From Bradyrhizobium valentinum (lineage in GTDB: Bacteria > Pseudomonadota > Alphaproteobacteria > Rhizobiales > Xanthobacteraceae): a stretch of 64,000 nucleotides of DNA. Of this stretch, positions 35,964 through 44,135 are shown piece by piece. A model generated the notes under the pieces. It ran no database searches. It was not told the origin of the DNA and saw only the letters and a list, made by a program, of their open reading frames with translations. The DNA lies in contig NZ_LLXX01000050.1 in NCBI RefSeq assembly GCF_001440405.1, forward strand, positions 31,745 through 95,744, given 5' to 3'. Within the stretch, counting starts at the first letter, position 1. Each line of letters begins with the position of its first letter. Position numbers and translations under genes: made by a program.

Positions 35964-36566
35964 ATGTCACGTACTGGTGCCTTGCGCTTGGGCTCTGTTC
36001 TTCTGACTGCGAGCTTGCTGCTGGCGCCCAACGGAGATGCGCGAGCCGATGACGCTGCAGGTTTCGTACAGTTGATTTGCGCGCCCGAAGTCGGCTTATT
36101 TTCAGTTCGACGCTTCCAAATCCCTAACATTCCGGATTTGGGACCTTACCTGGCCGACGGATGGAAACCCGATGAAACTGTGGTTAGGACTCTGCAACAG
36201 AAGTACGGGATTTACGACAGCCGCGCTCTGAAGCAGAATCCTTTTGAGTGCCGCATCCCTTCACTGCCGGCAGCGTCGGGTCGACGAGCAGAAGTCCCCG
36301 GCTTCCATGTGAAAGTGACGGGCCAGTACGACGCAAACAGTTCGACGGGAAGTTATCGAACCATGGCTGATCATGCGGACATTTTTCTGAATGGACAACA
36401 CTTGGGCCTTGTTCCACTTAACCCGTATGGCTTCACGGTGGAAAACAGCTCTATCGACATATCGCAGCAGGAACGTGGCTTGAATATCAGGAAATGTGCA
36501 GTGTCGGTCGAGTCAGTTGATGGTAGCCAACTGAGCTGCACGGACAAATTTTTCGAAGATAAATAG
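35964..36566 (+). CDS. Exported hypothetical protein, 200 aa
   Basis: The ATG at 35964 has GAGGG six bases upstream; a GTG at 35961 is the alternative. The first 27 residues (MSRTGALRLGSVLLTASLLL and then APNGDARA) are a signal peptide with an AxA-like cleavage site. The mature part contains three or four cysteines (QLICAPE, PFECRIP, IRKCAV, LSCTDKF), which suggests disulfides in the periplasm. No family recognised. It is a lone gene between the integrated element and the MarR unit. Confidence 0.6.
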   Translation: MSRTGALRLGSVLLTASLLLAPNGDARADDAAGFVQLICAPEVGLFSVRRFQIPNIPDLGPYLADGWKPDETVVRTLQQKYGIYDSRALKQNPFECRIPSLPAASGRRAEVPGFHVKVTGQYDANSSTGSYRTMADHADIFLNGQHLGLVPLNPYGFTVENSSIDISQQERGLNIRKCAVSVESVDGSQLSCTDKFFEDK

Positions 36567-36649
36567 GCGTAGTTGAACGCGACCCACCTGCTAGACAGTT
36601 CGCACGCCGCGCGCGATGAATCTCGGGAACGGTGCAATCTCGTCCTTCC

Positions 36650-37117
36650 TCACCGCAACTCCGCGTCCCGCAGCGGCGCGCGGCTCAGTGCGTTGCCGGC
36701 GGCGGTCGCTTTGCGGAGCAGCCGCATCAACTCCGCGCCCTCCTTTTCGGTCAGGCCGCGCAGCATGGTCCGCTGGGCCGCCTCGACGGCCGGCGTGATG
36801 GCGCGCAGCGTTCGCTTTCCCGCTTCCGTGATCTGCAATTCGCGGGCGCGGCGGTCGCGGCTGCTGGCGTGGCGTACCAGCAAGGCTTTCTGCACGAGAC
36901 GATCGACCACGCCGGTGATGGTGGTGCGGTCATAGGCGATCAGGCCGGCGAGCGTCACCTGATCGATCCCTGGGTTGGTCCTGATGGCCGAGAGCGCCGC
37001 GTATTGAACCGGCGTGAGGTCAAAGCCGGCTTCCTCGACCTCGGCGAGGAACACGGCCACCGCAATCTGCTGGAAGCGGCGCGCCAGATGTCCGGGCATC
37101 TCATTGTTGTCTCTCAC
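36650..37117 (-). CDS. MarR-family transcriptional regulator
   Basis: A winged-helix repressor: LTPVQYAALSAIRTNPGIDQVTLAGLIAYDRTTITGVVDRLVQKALLVRHASSRDRRARELQITEAGKRTL covers the helix-turn-helix and the wing with its DRR motif. The best start is a GTG at 37117, since TTGGAGAATTTCG precedes it; the frame continues to a TTG at 37150 that would fall inside the operator. MarR proteins of this type often sense phenolic compounds. The divergent monooxygenase gene is the likely target. Confidence 0.88.
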   Translation of the reverse strand: MRDNNEMPGHLARRFQQIAVAVFLAEVEEAGFDLTPVQYAALSAIRTNPGIDQVTLAGLIAYDRTTITGVVDRLVQKALLVRHASSRDRRARELQITEAGKRTLRAITPAVEAAQRTMLRGLTEKEGAELMRLLRKATAAGNALSRAPLRDAELR

Positions 37118-37149
37118 CGAAATTCTCCAAGGCTGATCCGGAATTGACA

Positions 37150-37172
37150 AGCATACTGATAATCAGCATGCT
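37150..37172. promoter_or_regulatory. Palindromic operator between marR-type gene and monooxygenase
   Basis: AGCATACTGAT - A - ATCAGCATGCT: 11-base arms with one mismatch around a central A. It lies about 33 bases before the regulator start and 125 before the monooxygenase start. Size and symmetry match MarR operators. Confidence 0.75.
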
Positions 37173-37296
37173 GAGCAATATCGTCGATGCCTCTGGTCGC
37201 CACGTACGCCGCTTACCCGTCGACCGACGCCGTCGATGAACGGCAACCTATCGGTCAAAATCGCGTTGGAGGCCAAGAACGGGAGGAGCAGGTTTC

Positions 37297-39222
37297 ATGC
37301 AGTTTCACCTGAACGGCTTCGAGCCGGGCGACCCTGATATCGCCGATCCCGTCGAGCGGGTTTCACCTTCCGGCATGTCTGGACCTGTTCCGGCGGAAGT
37401 CGACGTCCTGATCGTCGGGTGCGGACCGGCGGGTCTGACGCTGACGGCGCAGCTTGCGGCCTTTCCTGACATCAAGACCTGCATCGTCGAGCAGAAGCCG
37501 AGCCGGCTGCTGCGCGGCCAGGCCGACGGCGTCGCCTGCCGCACCATGGAGATGTTTCATGCCTACGGGTTCAGCGAACGCGTGCTGAAGGAGGCGTGCT
37601 GGATCACTGAAACGACGTTCTGGAAGCCTGATGACGGCAAGCCCGCAAACATCGTGCGCAGCGGCCGGGTTCAGGACGTCGAGGACGGGCTGTCGGAATT
37701 CCCACATGTCATTCTCAATCAGGCGCGCGTGCATGATTGCTATCTCGATGTCATGCGCAGATCGCCCGCGAAGCTCGAACCGTATTATTCACGACGCCTG
37801 CTCGACCTTAAGACCGCATCTGCGGCGCGCTTTGAAGACCACGCGGTGACCGTCAGCCTCGAGCGGCTCGATGCTGGGCACGAGGGTGAGGTCGAGACCG
37901 TCAAAGCCCGCTATGTCGTGGGGTGTGACGGCGCGCGCAGCACGGTGCGCAAGTCGATCGGGCGCGAGCTGCGCGGCGATTCCGCCAACCATGCCTGGGG
38001 CGTCATGGACGTCCTGGCCGTTACCGACTTTCCCGACATCCGCTTCAAGTCGCTGATCCAATCGGCCAGTGACGGCAGCATCATCGTGATCCCGCGCGAA
38101 GGCGGCTATCTGGTCCGGCTCTATGTCGAACTCGCGAATCTCGACGCCGGCGAGCGGGTCACTAGTCGCAACATCACGTCGGACGATCTGATCGCGAAGG
38201 CGCGGCGGATTCTCAATCCGCATACGCTCGACGTCAAGGAGATCGCCTGGTGGTCGGTCTATGAGATCGGCCAGCGGCTGACGGACAAGTTCGATGACGT
38301 GCCGGCAGAAGAGGTCGGGACGCGCCTGCCCCGCGTCTTCATCGCCGGCGATGCCTGCCATACCCACAGCCCGAAAGCCGGCCAGGGCATGAACGTCTCG
38401 ATGCAGGACGCCTTCAATCTCGGATGGAAACTCGCCTCCGTGCTGCGCCGGCGCAGCGCGCCGCAGCTTCTGCACAGCTATTCGGCCGAACGGCAGGCGG
38501 TTGCGAAGGAACTGATCGACTTCGATCGCGAATGGGCCGAGATCCTTGGCTCCGCAAAGCGCGACAACAAGGGCGCGGACGCGGCGAAAACCCAGGATTA
38601 TTTCGTCCGGCACGGCCGCTACACCGCGGGAACGGCGACCCACTACCATCAGTCCATCATCACCGCCGAGCCAACCCATCAGCATCTCGCCAAGGGATTA
38701 GCGATCGGCACGCGCTTTCACTCCGCGCCGGTCGTGCGGCTCTCGGACGCCAAGCCGGTTCACCTCGGCCATGTCGCGAAAGCAGACGGACGCTTTCGGC
38801 TCTTCATCTTCGCCGGCGCCGGCGATCCCGCAGCCGCCGACTCCCCTGTTCGCTCCCTGTGCGACTTCCTGCGCGAGAGTCCCAAATCTCCCGTCAGAAG
38901 GCACACGCCCGCGGGCGCAGATATCGATTCAGTGATCGATGTCCGTGCGGTGTTCCAGCAAGCGCATTCCGAGCTCGCCATCGAGGCAATGCCCCCGCTC
39001 CTTCTCCCGCCAAAGGGCCGCTACGGACTTCGCGACTACGAAAAAATGTTCTGCCCCGATCTGAAGAGCGGCCACGACTTCTTTGCGATGCGCGGCATCG
39101 ATCGGAACGCCGGCTGCATGGTCGTGGTACGGCCGGACCAATACGTCGCGCATGTGCTCCCGCTCGATGGCCATGCGGCGCTTGCGGCATATTTCGACGG
39201 CTTCATGTTGCGGGCGGAGTGA
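37297..39222 (+). CDS. FAD-dependent aromatic monooxygenase (3-hydroxybenzoate/phenol type)
   Basis: The protein (641 aa) has the FAD dinucleotide fold VDVLIVGCGPAGLTLTAQLAA at about residues 35-55, the DG motif VGCDGARSTVRKSIG and the second FAD motif FIAGDACHTHSPKAGQGMNVSMQDAFNLGWKLA. A C-terminal thioredoxin-like domain follows. This arrangement fits phenol 2-monooxygenase and 3-hydroxybenzoate 4-monooxygenase, which hydroxylate an aromatic ring with NADPH and O2. GGGAGGAGCAGGTTTC precedes the ATG. It is divergent from the MarR gene, likely its repressor. The substrate is not certain. Confidence 0.85.
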   Translation: MQFHLNGFEPGDPDIADPVERVSPSGMSGPVPAEVDVLIVGCGPAGLTLTAQLAAFPDIKTCIVEQKPSRLLRGQADGVACRTMEMFHAYGFSERVLKEACWITETTFWKPDDGKPANIVRSGRVQDVEDGLSEFPHVILNQARVHDCYLDVMRRSPAKLEPYYSRRLLDLKTASAARFEDHAVTVSLERLDAGHEGEVETVKARYVVGCDGARSTVRKSIGRELRGDSANHAWGVMDVLAVTDFPDIRFKSLIQSASDGSIIVIPREGGYLVRLYVELANLDAGERVTSRNITSDDLIAKARRILNPHTLDVKEIAWWSVYEIGQRLTDKFDDVPAEEVGTRLPRVFIAGDACHTHSPKAGQGMNVSMQDAFNLGWKLASVLRRRSAPQLLHSYSAERQAVAKELIDFDREWAEILGSAKRDNKGADAAKTQDYFVRHGRYTAGTATHYHQSIITAEPTHQHLAKGLAIGTRFHSAPVVRLSDAKPVHLGHVAKADGRFRLFIFAGAGDPAAADSPVRSLCDFLRESPKSPVRRHTPAGADIDSVIDVRAVFQQAHSELAIEAMPPLLLPPKGRYGLRDYEKMFCPDLKSGHDFFAMRGIDRNAGCMVVVRPDQYVAHVLPLDGHAALAAYFDGFMLRAE

Positions 39223-39453
39223 GCGCTGGGGTGATTGCGGCGGACTTTCGCTGACGCCGCGGGCCGGCTCCCCGAAAGCGCCCATTTTTGTCGCAAAATC
39301 CAACGCAACGGGAACGGGCCGCCTCCATTGAACTAAGCGGTCTGCTCCGATATACGGGCACTCGACTCCGGCCGAGGGAACAGGGCCTTCCGGGGCCGTT
39401 CACGCCGCCTCCTCAGAGCCGTTCCGGATTATCTCCAATATATCAAAGGCTTA

Positions 39454-39750
39454 ATGATGTCTTCCACATTCGATCAGATCGCCAACATTATCGCGGAGAC
39501 CTGCGACATTCCGCGCGACACGATCAAGCCGGAGAGCCACGCCATCGACGATCTGGGAATCGACAGCCTGGACTTCCTCGACATCGCCTTTGCCATCGAC
39601 AAGGCGTTCGGGATCAAGATGCCGCTCGAAAAATGGACCCAGGAGGTCAACGACGGCAAGGCCACGACCGAGCAGTATTTCGTGCTGCAGAATCTCGCCG
39701 ATCGCATCGACGAACTGGTCGCCGCCAAGAATGCAGCCCCGGGCGCCTAG
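39454..39750 (+). CDS. acpXL: Acyl carrier protein AcpXL
   Basis: A 98-residue acyl carrier protein with the phosphopantetheine serine in [13 protein letters not shown]. Compared with housekeeping AcpP it has the longer C-terminal part ([34 protein letters not shown]) typical of AcpXL, which carries the very-long-chain hydroxy fatty acid destined for lipid A in Rhizobiales. Two ATGs in tandem (39454 and 39457) are possible. The neighbours fabZ, two KAS genes and an LpxXL-like acyltransferase confirm the assignment. Confidence 0.9.
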   Translation: MMSSTFDQIANIIAETCDIPRDTIKPESHAIDDLGIDSLDFLDIAFAIDKAFGIKMPLEKWTQEVNDGKATTEQYFVLQNLADRIDELVAAKNAAPGA

Positions 39751-39759
39751 TCGCCCGCC

Positions 39760-40233
39760 ATGGACATTGATTACTTTCGGCTGATCGACCGCATCGTCGA
39801 CCTCAATCTCGACGAGAAGAGGATCACGGTCGAGGCACAGGTTCCGACTGTACACACCATCTTCGAAGGGCATTTTCCGGGTTTTCCGATCATGCCCGGC
39901 GTGCTGCTGACCGAAGCGATGGCGCAGAGTTCCGGCTGGCTGATACTTGGCGTCCTGAAGTTCGAGCGCATGCCGTTCCTGGCCATCGTGAAGGAAGCCA
40001 AGATGCGGGGTTTCGTCAGTCCCGGCTCGCTGCTGACGATCGAGGCGAAGCTCGAGCACGAAGGTTCCGGTTTTGCCGTCACCAAGGTCAAGGGGCGTGT
40101 CGGCAAGGAGTTGAAGTGCAGCGCTGAACTCACTTTCGGCCTGGCCCCCTTCCCCGACCCGGCCTTGCGCGTGCACATGGACGCGATGGCCAACAAGATC
40201 GGCTTCCCACTGCAGGCGATAACGCATGACTGA
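39760..40233 (+). CDS. fabZ: 3-hydroxyacyl-ACP dehydratase of the VLCFA cluster
   Basis: A hotdog-fold dehydratase with the active-site stretch FEGHFPGFPIMPGVLLTEAMAQ (His and Glu conserved). It removes water from 3-hydroxyacyl-ACP during each elongation round. At 157 residues it has the usual length. It starts 9 bases after the acpXL stop and its 3' end overlaps the next gene by 8 bases, so the cluster is one operon. It is probably the cluster-specific FabZ acting on AcpXL rather than the housekeeping enzyme. Confidence 0.9.
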   Translation: MDIDYFRLIDRIVDLNLDEKRITVEAQVPTVHTIFEGHFPGFPIMPGVLLTEAMAQSSGWLILGVLKFERMPFLAIVKEAKMRGFVSPGSLLTIEAKLEHEGSGFAVTKVKGRVGKELKCSAELTFGLAPFPDPALRVHMDAMANKIGFPLQAITHD

Positions 40234-41428
40234 GCCAAAATCCCCGGGTGCAAAAGAAGTCTGGATCACCGGCATCGGCATCGTCTCCTCGCTCGGTGAA
40301 GGGCTGGACGCGCATTGGGATGCGCTGAACGGCAAGAAGATCAACATCGACGACAAGCGGTTTGCGCCCTACATCGTGCACCCGCTCGCGCCCGTCACCT
40401 TCGACGCCCAGATTCCGAAGAAGGGCGACCAGCGCCAGATGGAAGCGTGGCAGCGCATCGGCACCTATGCCGCGGGGTTGGCGCTGGATTCGGCCGGCGT
40501 GAAGGGCGACAAGGAAATTCTCGGCCGGATGGATATGATCGTTGCGGCCGGCGGCGGCGAGCGCGACCTCGCGGTCGACGTCGCCATCATGACCGCCGAC
40601 GCCAAGGGTAATTCGAGCCCCGCCTTTCTCAACGAACGGCTGATGAACGATCTGCGACCGACGCTGTTTCTGGCCCAGCTCTCCAACCTGCTCGCCGGCA
40701 ACATCGCCATCGTGCACGGCGTATGCGGAACGTCGCGCACCTTCATGGGCGAGGAAGCGGCCAGCATCGATGCGGCACGTATCGCCCTCGCCCGCATCGA
40801 GTCCGGACAGAGCGAGATTGCGCTGGTCGGCGCCGCCCATAATGGCGAACGCTCCGATCTCCTGGTCCTCTACGAATTCGGCGACTACAACCTGAAGGAA
40901 AAGTTCGCCCCCGTGTGGCAGCGCGAAGACCAAAGCGGCTTTGCGCTCGGCTCCGCCGGCTGCTTCCTGGTGCTGGAATCCCGCGAGCATGCCGAAGCGC
41001 GCGGCGCCAAGCCCTATGCGAAACTGACCAAGGTGGTCGCCGATCTCGCCCAGCGCAAGCAGCCGGGCGCGGTGACCAAATCGCTGGAAGCGCTGTGGCC
41101 AAAGCTCGGCATAGCCGGCGACAGCGGCAATCTGATCACAGGCGCGACCGGCGCCGAGCCGGTGACCTCGGAAGAGAAGGCGTTTTTGCGCCAGCACCCT
41201 GGATTTGCGGTGCGCGCCACCGGAACGATGTTCGGCCACACGCTGGAGACCCAGTTTCCGCTGGGGCTGGCGCTTGCGGCGCTCTCGCTCTCCCGCGGCG
41301 CGCTGTTTCCGCCCAACGATCCGACCGGGTTCGAGGTTGAAAAGACTGATAGCCCGGACCAGATTGTGGTGCTGGGGGCCGGTCACTGGCAGGGCGAAGG
41401 CATGGCCCTGGTCGAGGCCATCAAGTAG
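40226..41428 (+). CDS. Beta-ketoacyl-ACP synthase of the VLCFA cluster, lacking one active-site His
   Basis: A 400-residue thiolase-fold condensing enzyme corresponding to the FabF2XL gene of rhizobial acpXL clusters. The catalytic Cys is present (IVHGVCGTSRTF, about residue 167) and the second His is present (GTMFGHTLETQFPLG). The first His, normally in NAHGTGT, is replaced: the aligned stretch reads LITGATGAEPVT. Such degenerate partners resemble chain-length factors in type II polyketide systems. It probably pairs with the complete enzyme encoded next to it. Strong overlap with fabZ. Confidence 0.85.
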   Translation: MTEPKSPGAKEVWITGIGIVSSLGEGLDAHWDALNGKKINIDDKRFAPYIVHPLAPVTFDAQIPKKGDQRQMEAWQRIGTYAAGLALDSAGVKGDKEILGRMDMIVAAGGGERDLAVDVAIMTADAKGNSSPAFLNERLMNDLRPTLFLAQLSNLLAGNIAIVHGVCGTSRTFMGEEAASIDAARIALARIESGQSEIALVGAAHNGERSDLLVLYEFGDYNLKEKFAPVWQREDQSGFALGSAGCFLVLESREHAEARGAKPYAKLTKVVADLAQRKQPGAVTKSLEALWPKLGIAGDSGNLITGATGAEPVTSEEKAFLRQHPGFAVRATGTMFGHTLETQFPLGLALAALSLSRGALFPPNDPTGFEVEKTDSPDQIVVLGAGHWQGEGMALVEAIK

Positions 41429-41434
41429 AGCGTC

Positions 41435-41459
41435 GTGGCCGAAAGCGCGCTTTCGCCAC
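41435..41459. repeat. Hairpin between the two KAS genes
   Basis: GTGGCCGAAAGCGCGCTTTCGCCAC folds into a stem: outer GTGGC/GCCAC and an inner palindrome GAAAGCGCGCTTTC, with one bulged C. It lies 7 bases after a stop codon without a T-run, so it could adjust the ratio of upstream to downstream message rather than end transcription. Confidence 0.6.
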
Positions 41460-41523
41460 GGCTAGATGCAAGAGAGGCGCGCGAAACGCGCATTCAGGTT
41501 ACGGCGCAACGTCGGGGGAACCA

Positions 41524-42801
41524 ATGTCAGCACCACGCGATAAATTCGGCAGGCCGATCGTTGTCGTCACCGGCATGGGCGTGGTGACGTCGCTTGGCGC
41601 GGGCAAGCAAGACAACTGGCGCAAGCTGACCGAGGGTGTATCAGGCATCAAGACCGTGACGCGTTTCCCAATCGACGGCCTGAAGTCGACCATGGCGGGC
41701 ACGGTCGACTTCGTCACCGTCGATCCCGTGACCTCGACGGGGCTGACCGAGCGGCTGGCCGAAATGGCGACCGAAGAAGCGCTTGGACAGGCCGCGATCG
41801 GAGCCAAGGCCGACTTCCCCGGCCCGCTGTTTCTGGCGGTGGCGCCTGTCGAAGTCGAATGGCCGCAACGGCTCGAGCTCGGGCGTGCGATCGGAAAAAC
41901 CGAATTCGGCTATGACGACATGCTGCGCATCAGCGGCGGTGGCCGGTACACAAAATATCATCATCGCTTCATGTTCGGCTCGGTGGCGAGCCACCTCGCC
42001 GAAGCTTTCGGCACCAAGGGATCGCCGATTTCGCTCTCCACCGCCTGCGCCTCCGGCGCAACCGCGATCCAACTCGGCGTCGAGGCGATCCGCCGCGGCG
42101 ATGCCGACGCTGCACTGTGCGTAGCAACCGACGGCTCCGTCAATCCGGAAGCATTGGTGCGCTTCTCGCTGCTGTCGGCCCTGTCGACGCAGAACGATCC
42201 GCCGCAGGCGGCTTCAAAGCCGTTCTCGAAGAACCGCGACGGTTTCGTGATGGCGGAAGGCGCCGGCGCGATGGTGCTGGAAAGCTATGAGTCGGCAACC
42301 GCCCGCGGCGCCAAAATTCTCGGCGTGGTGGCCGGTTGCGGCGAGCTGACCGACTCGTTCCACCGCACCCGCTCCAGCCCGGACGGCAAGCCGATTATCG
42401 GCTGCATGCGCAAGACGCTGGCCGACGCCGGCCTCGAGCCGGAACAGATCGATCATATCAACGCGCACGGCACCGCAACGCCGGAAAACGACAAGATGGA
42501 GTACAACACGACAGCGGTGGTGTTCGGCGAGCATCTGCCGAAGATTCCGGTGTCGTCGAACAAATCGATGGTCGGGCACACAATTTCCGCAGCCGGCGCG
42601 GTCGAGGCCGTGTTCTCGCTGCTGACGCTGGAGCATCAGCGGATTCCACCGACCATCAATTACGAAATTCCGGATCCGGCGATCCTGTTCGACGTGGTCG
42701 GCAACAAGGCGCGCGACGCCAAGGTTACCGCCGTGATGTCGAACTCGTTCGGCTTCGGCGGGCAAAACGCCTCGCTGATCCTGACGCGCGAACCGGTGTA
42801 G
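41524..42801 (+). CDS. Beta-ketoacyl-ACP synthase (FabF type) of the VLCFA cluster
   Basis: A 425-residue complete condensing enzyme with Cys (STACASGATAIQ), His (HINAHGTATPENDKME) and His (NKSMVGHTISAAGAVEAV) all conserved. It corresponds to FabF1XL. It elongates acyl chains on AcpXL with malonyl-ACP to C26-C28 acids in lipid A. It follows the degenerate KAS by 95 bases and precedes the acyltransferase by 22. The adh2XL-type dehydrogenase present in many rhizobial clusters is missing here. Confidence 0.9.
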   Translation: MSAPRDKFGRPIVVVTGMGVVTSLGAGKQDNWRKLTEGVSGIKTVTRFPIDGLKSTMAGTVDFVTVDPVTSTGLTERLAEMATEEALGQAAIGAKADFPGPLFLAVAPVEVEWPQRLELGRAIGKTEFGYDDMLRISGGGRYTKYHHRFMFGSVASHLAEAFGTKGSPISLSTACASGATAIQLGVEAIRRGDADAALCVATDGSVNPEALVRFSLLSALSTQNDPPQAASKPFSKNRDGFVMAEGAGAMVLESYESATARGAKILGVVAGCGELTDSFHRTRSSPDGKPIIGCMRKTLADAGLEPEQIDHINAHGTATPENDKMEYNTTAVVFGEHLPKIPVSSNKSMVGHTISAAGAVEAVFSLLTLEHQRIPPTINYEIPDPAILFDVVGNKARDAKVTAVMSNSFGFGGQNASLILTREPV

Positions 42802-42823
42802 CGGTTACGGCCCTGCATTTGCG

Positions 42824-43759
42824 ATGAACCGCCTGCTCCTACGCACCAAGGCGCGCCTGCGCGACGCCGCCAAGCCGGTGGCGGAATTAGCCGTCGGCGC
42901 GCTGACGGTCGCGCTGTTGCGCACCACCCGCTATTTCGATCCGGACAAAACCGCCAATTTCTTCGGCCGTGTCACCCGCTTCATCGGGCGACGGCTGCGC
43001 GAGGACCGCATCGGGCGCGAAAACCTCAAGGCCGCCTTCCCCGAGAAGTCGCCGGAGGAGATCGAGACCATTCTGACCGGGGTGTGGGACAATCTCGGCC
43101 GCATCGGCGCCGAGTTCGCCCATCTCGATCACATCTGGGACTACGACCTCGACCATCCGGACAAGCCGAGCCGCATCGAGTTCACCCCGCGGACCAAGCA
43201 GATTTTCGATCACCTGCGGGACGACGGCAAGCCGGCGATCATCTTCGCAAGCCACCTCGGCAATTGGGAAATCCCCGCGCTTGGCGCGGTCGCGCATGGG
43301 CTCGATTGCGCGATCCTGTTCCGCCGGCCGAACATCGAAGCCGCCGACCGCGCCATCGAACGGATCCGCGCCGTCAAGATGGGCACGCTGGTGCCGGCCG
43401 GCCGCGAGGCGCCGCTCAAGCTCGCCGAGGCCCTGCAGAGAGGCCAGCACGTCGCGATGCTGGTCGATCAGTACATGGGCAACGGCGTCGAGGTGACATT
43501 CTTCGGCCGCAAGACCAAGGCCAACCCCACGCTGGCGCGGTTGCTGCGGCAGGTCGAATGCCCCGTGCACGGCGTGCGCATCATCCGCCTGCCCAACCAC
43601 CGCTTCCGCGCCGAGCTATCCGAAGAGGTCAAGCCGGTGCGCGATGCGTCGGGACAGATCGACATCCAGGGCACGATGCAGGCGGTGACGTCAGTCGTCG
43701 AAGGCTGGGTGCGGGAATATCCGGATCAGTGGCTGTGGCTGCACCGGAGGTGGCGGTAG
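42824..43759 (+). CDS. lpxXL: Lipid A long-chain acyltransferase (LpxXL-like)
   Basis: A LpxL/HtrB-family acyltransferase of 311 residues. The catalytic HxxxxE-type motif is seen as IIFASHLGNWEIPALG. A hydrophobic N-terminal stretch (LAVGALTVALLRTTRY) anchors it to the inner membrane. As the last gene of the acpXL cluster it should transfer the very-long-chain acyl group from AcpXL to lipid A. The gene starts 22 bases after the KAS gene. Confidence 0.88.
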   Translation: MNRLLLRTKARLRDAAKPVAELAVGALTVALLRTTRYFDPDKTANFFGRVTRFIGRRLREDRIGRENLKAAFPEKSPEEIETILTGVWDNLGRIGAEFAHLDHIWDYDLDHPDKPSRIEFTPRTKQIFDHLRDDGKPAIIFASHLGNWEIPALGAVAHGLDCAILFRRPNIEAADRAIERIRAVKMGTLVPAGREAPLKLAEALQRGQHVAMLVDQYMGNGVEVTFFGRKTKANPTLARLLRQVECPVHGVRIIRLPNHRFRAELSEEVKPVRDASGQIDIQGTMQAVTSVVEGWVREYPDQWLWLHRRWR

Positions 43760-43780
43760 GTCTGCCGCTCCCTCCCCGTC

Positions 43781-43894
43781 CTATCCGCCGAACAGCAGGC
43801 CGAGGCTCCACGCCTTCATCGCCACGGTCGATACCAGGACGAAGATAATCTGCAGCAGCGTGCGCGTTGAAAAGAAGGTGAGGATGTTGGACAT
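43781..43894 (-). CDS. Tiny membrane protein, 37 aa
   Basis: From the ATG at 43894, with GGGAGCATCAC in front, the product is MSNILTFFSTRTLLQIIFVL followed by VSTVAMKAWSLGLLFGG, essentially one transmembrane helix. The ribosome site lies in a hairpin (GCTCCC-TCC-GGGAGC, 43900-43914), which could mask or regulate translation. It converges with lpxXL, 21 bases apart. I have an impression of similar tiny proteins in Bradyrhizobium but no functional knowledge. Confidence 0.5.
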   Translation of the reverse strand: MSNILTFFSTRTLLQIIFVLVSTVAMKAWSLGLLFGG

Positions 43895-44023
43895 GTGATG
43901 CTCCCGGAGGGAGCTATAGATTCTGCTTCTGGTTTCGGCAACAGGAGTTTGTCGCCCAGACAAGCCAACACGTCGCGCGAATGCGGGCCCCGATGCCCAT
44001 TCGGGACTACGTGCAACGAGCTG

Positions 44024-44125
44024 GTCATTCCGGGATGGTGCGTAAGCACCAGACCCGGAATCTCGAGATTCTCAGGTGCGCAATTGCGCACCATAGTTCG
44101 ATGCTTCGCATCGCCCCGGAATGAC
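44024..44125. repeat. Dispersed palindromic element with terminal inverted repeats, 102 bp
   Basis: The ends are GTCATTCCGGG (44024-44034) and CCCCGGAATGAC (44114-44125), perfect inverted repeats. Inside lie four small palindromes: GGTGC-GTAA-GCACC, GAATCTCGAGATTC, GGTGCGCAATTGCGCACC and CGATGC-TTC-GCATCG. I recognise this as a multicopy intergenic element of Bradyrhizobiaceae, REP/MITE-like and without coding capacity. Confidence 0.8.
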
Positions 44126-44135
44126 GGCAGAGCCG

